Source of the DNA: 2-12-FULL-42-15 sp964196565
Lineage (GTDB): Bacteria; Pseudomonadota; Gammaproteobacteria; Coxiellales; Coxiellaceae
Assembly (NCBI GenBank): GCA_964196565.1
Contig: CAXMUH010000053.1
Span: forward strand, 1-64,000
DNA length: 64,000 nt
Reading direction: 5' to 3'
The position numbers and the translations under genes were made by a program. The notes under the pieces were generated by a model. That model did not search any database. It worked only from the letters and a program-made list of their open reading frames with translations, and was not told the DNA's origin. Positions within the stretch are counted from its first letter, which is position 1, and the number at the start of each line of letters is the position of its first letter. Of the stretch, positions 63,281-64,000 are shown piece after piece.

Positions 63281-63862
63281 TTATCCTCCACCCAAAGCCG
63301 CATAATGTATATAAACAACCACAGAATTACTGCTGATCATCACCCGTCCCGTTTTATCAATAACATCCCCTTGCAACGTGTGCTGACCACGATTTAGGTT
63401 ATGAACGCTAACACTGCTAGATGACACCGGATCCCCAAACGGTTGACCATCTACTTTTAATTGTATCTTATCCCCTGGACGCAGCTCAGGATTGATACTA
63501 AAGCTAACACTAAGATTACGTTGATTCTGAAATGTTTTCCCATCGACGGGCGAGTCCAAGCTAAAACTTTTATAACCTACAAATTCTGGCTCAACAGGCT
63601 TTGCGGGTTTAGCTTTTTCAGCTTGTTTAGCCGCGCCTTCTTTTTTTGGATCTTGATTTACTTTTAATGAATTAGGCTTTTTTTCTGGGGCATTTTTCTC
63701 TTTAAATACATTGGGCTTTCTTAATTTAACCGCGTCGCCTCCAGTCATAGGCTGATCTGAAAATGAAATACTGCCATCGGCGTTTTCTCGCTTGTATATT
63801 TCACCCCATGCCAAAGGTGCAACTAGCACCAAAGCAAATAGGCAAAACAATACTTTTTTCAT
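63281..63862 (-). CDS. Exported DUF4124-domain protein
   Basis: The 193-residue product has a signal peptide (cleavage after LAWG). DUF4124 is at residues 20-45 (EIYKRENADGSISFSDQPMT). A Lys/Pro/Ala-rich linker follows, then an Ig-like C-terminal domain (VDGQPFGDPVSSSSVSVHNL). Such proteins are periplasmic and of unknown function; the DUF4124 segment is often found fused to other envelope domains. It is adjacent to pilT and a PilV-like gene on the same strand, so a pilus or envelope link is possible. Confidence 0.8.
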   Translation of the reverse strand: MKKVLFCLFALVLVAPLAWGEIYKRENADGSISFSDQPMTGGDAVKLRKPNVFKEKNAPEKKPNSLKVNQDPKKEGAAKQAEKAKPAKPVEPEFVGYKSFSLDSPVDGKTFQNQRNLSVSFSINPELRPGDKIQLKVDGQPFGDPVSSSSVSVHNLNRGQHTLQGDVIDKTGRVMISSNSVVVYIHYAALGGG

Positions 63863-63871
63863 ATCGACCCC

Positions 63872-64000
63872 TTATAAACTCTGCATATACAGCCCTGATT
63901 TTTTCACATCCACTTTACCCACAATACTTTCCAATACCATGCTCTGTGTTTGATTCGTAGAATCCGTCCAGGTCACGGTGACTTTAATCACCTTATGCGC
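63872..64000 (-). CDS. PilV-like minor pilin, C-terminal end (partial)
   Basis: The frame enters from the window edge and ends at a TAA after 42 codons: KVIKVTVTWTDSTNQTQSMV then LESIVGKVDVKKSGLYMQSL. The VTVTWTD...Q pattern followed by a hydrophobic strand is the usual end of type IV pilus modification protein PilV. The gene ends 10 bp before the DUF4124 gene start. Only the tail is visible. Confidence 0.6.
   Translation of the reverse strand, partial: AHKVIKVTVTWTDSTNQTQSMVLESIVGKVDVKKSGLYMQSL

Noticed and set aside
1..64000. tRNA, rRNA, prophage, integrase or transposase genes
   Set aside because: I looked through the intergenic gaps and coding regions and saw none, although short RNAs could be missed by eye.

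Overview
The window is a stretch of chromosome from an AT-rich Gram-negative bacterium, most likely a gammaproteobacterium close to the Legionellales (Legionella, Coxiella and Berkiella-like bacteria). This placement is inferred from the conserved gene order gyrA-serC-aroA-cmk-rpsA-lapA-lapB-pyrF, a complete System I cytochrome c maturation set with separate ccmH and ccmI, a type IVa pilus cluster, and several large genes without recognisable domains that look like host-interaction proteins. I saw no rRNA or tRNA gene, CRISPR array, prophage, transposase or integrase. None of the Dot/Icm secretion genes is in the window.

Layout. Positions 1-13.7 kb: the 5' part of a GT-C glycosyltransferase gene, then the ccm genes. 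These are split in two: ccmA-ccmB (with wecA upstream) and ccmC-D-E-F-G-H-I are separated by about 5.9 kb of opposite-strand DNA holding a 926-residue coiled-coil protein, a TPR-like membrane protein and a secreted AttH/CrtC-like protein. 13.9-24.8 kb: an SDR enzyme, a ComEA-type DNA-binding protein, a classical autotransporter, a rhomboid protease, pyrF, lapB, lapA, rpsA, cmk and aroA. 25-32.9 kb: an unknown gene, a secreted small protein, serC, gyrA, mtaD and an HMG-CoA lyase. 33-41 kb: a polytopic membrane protein, pabA-pabB, typA, a small secreted Cys-rich protein and a second polytopic membrane protein. 41.4-50.7 kb: birA, a DUF3301 protein, a secreted phosphodiesterase, a small secreted protein, an outer-membrane protein made of three tandem barrel units, a dedA gene and an acidic unknown protein. 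50.8-64 kb: a Wsp-like chemosensory operon (REC-GGDEF, CheW, CheW, MCP, CheA) beside type IV pilus genes pilA, pilB, pilC, pilE-like, pilZ, pilT and a PilV-like 3' end.

The most unusual pattern occurs twice. A gene for a surface beta-barrel protein sits directly downstream of a complete housekeeping membrane-protein gene, and a second copy of that gene's 3' end lies on the far side. The autotransporter is bracketed by two copies of the rhomboid gene's last 75 bp, with a 12-bp inverted repeat just inside. The triple-barrel protein is bracketed by two copies of the dedA gene's last ~140 bp. In both cases the copies differ mainly at synonymous codon positions, so the duplicated ends probably diverged as parts of functional genes in different lineages before being brought together. 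This suggests that surface-antigen genes were gained by recombination at gene 3' ends.

At least three families of short palindromic repeats are scattered between genes. One copy with a T-tract forms a convincing intrinsic terminator after pyrF. The chemosensory operon and the pilus genes probably act together in surface sensing: the operon's output is a diguanylate cyclase with an apparent product-inhibition site. It lacks CheR and CheB genes, and its receptor has no C-terminal tethering peptide.
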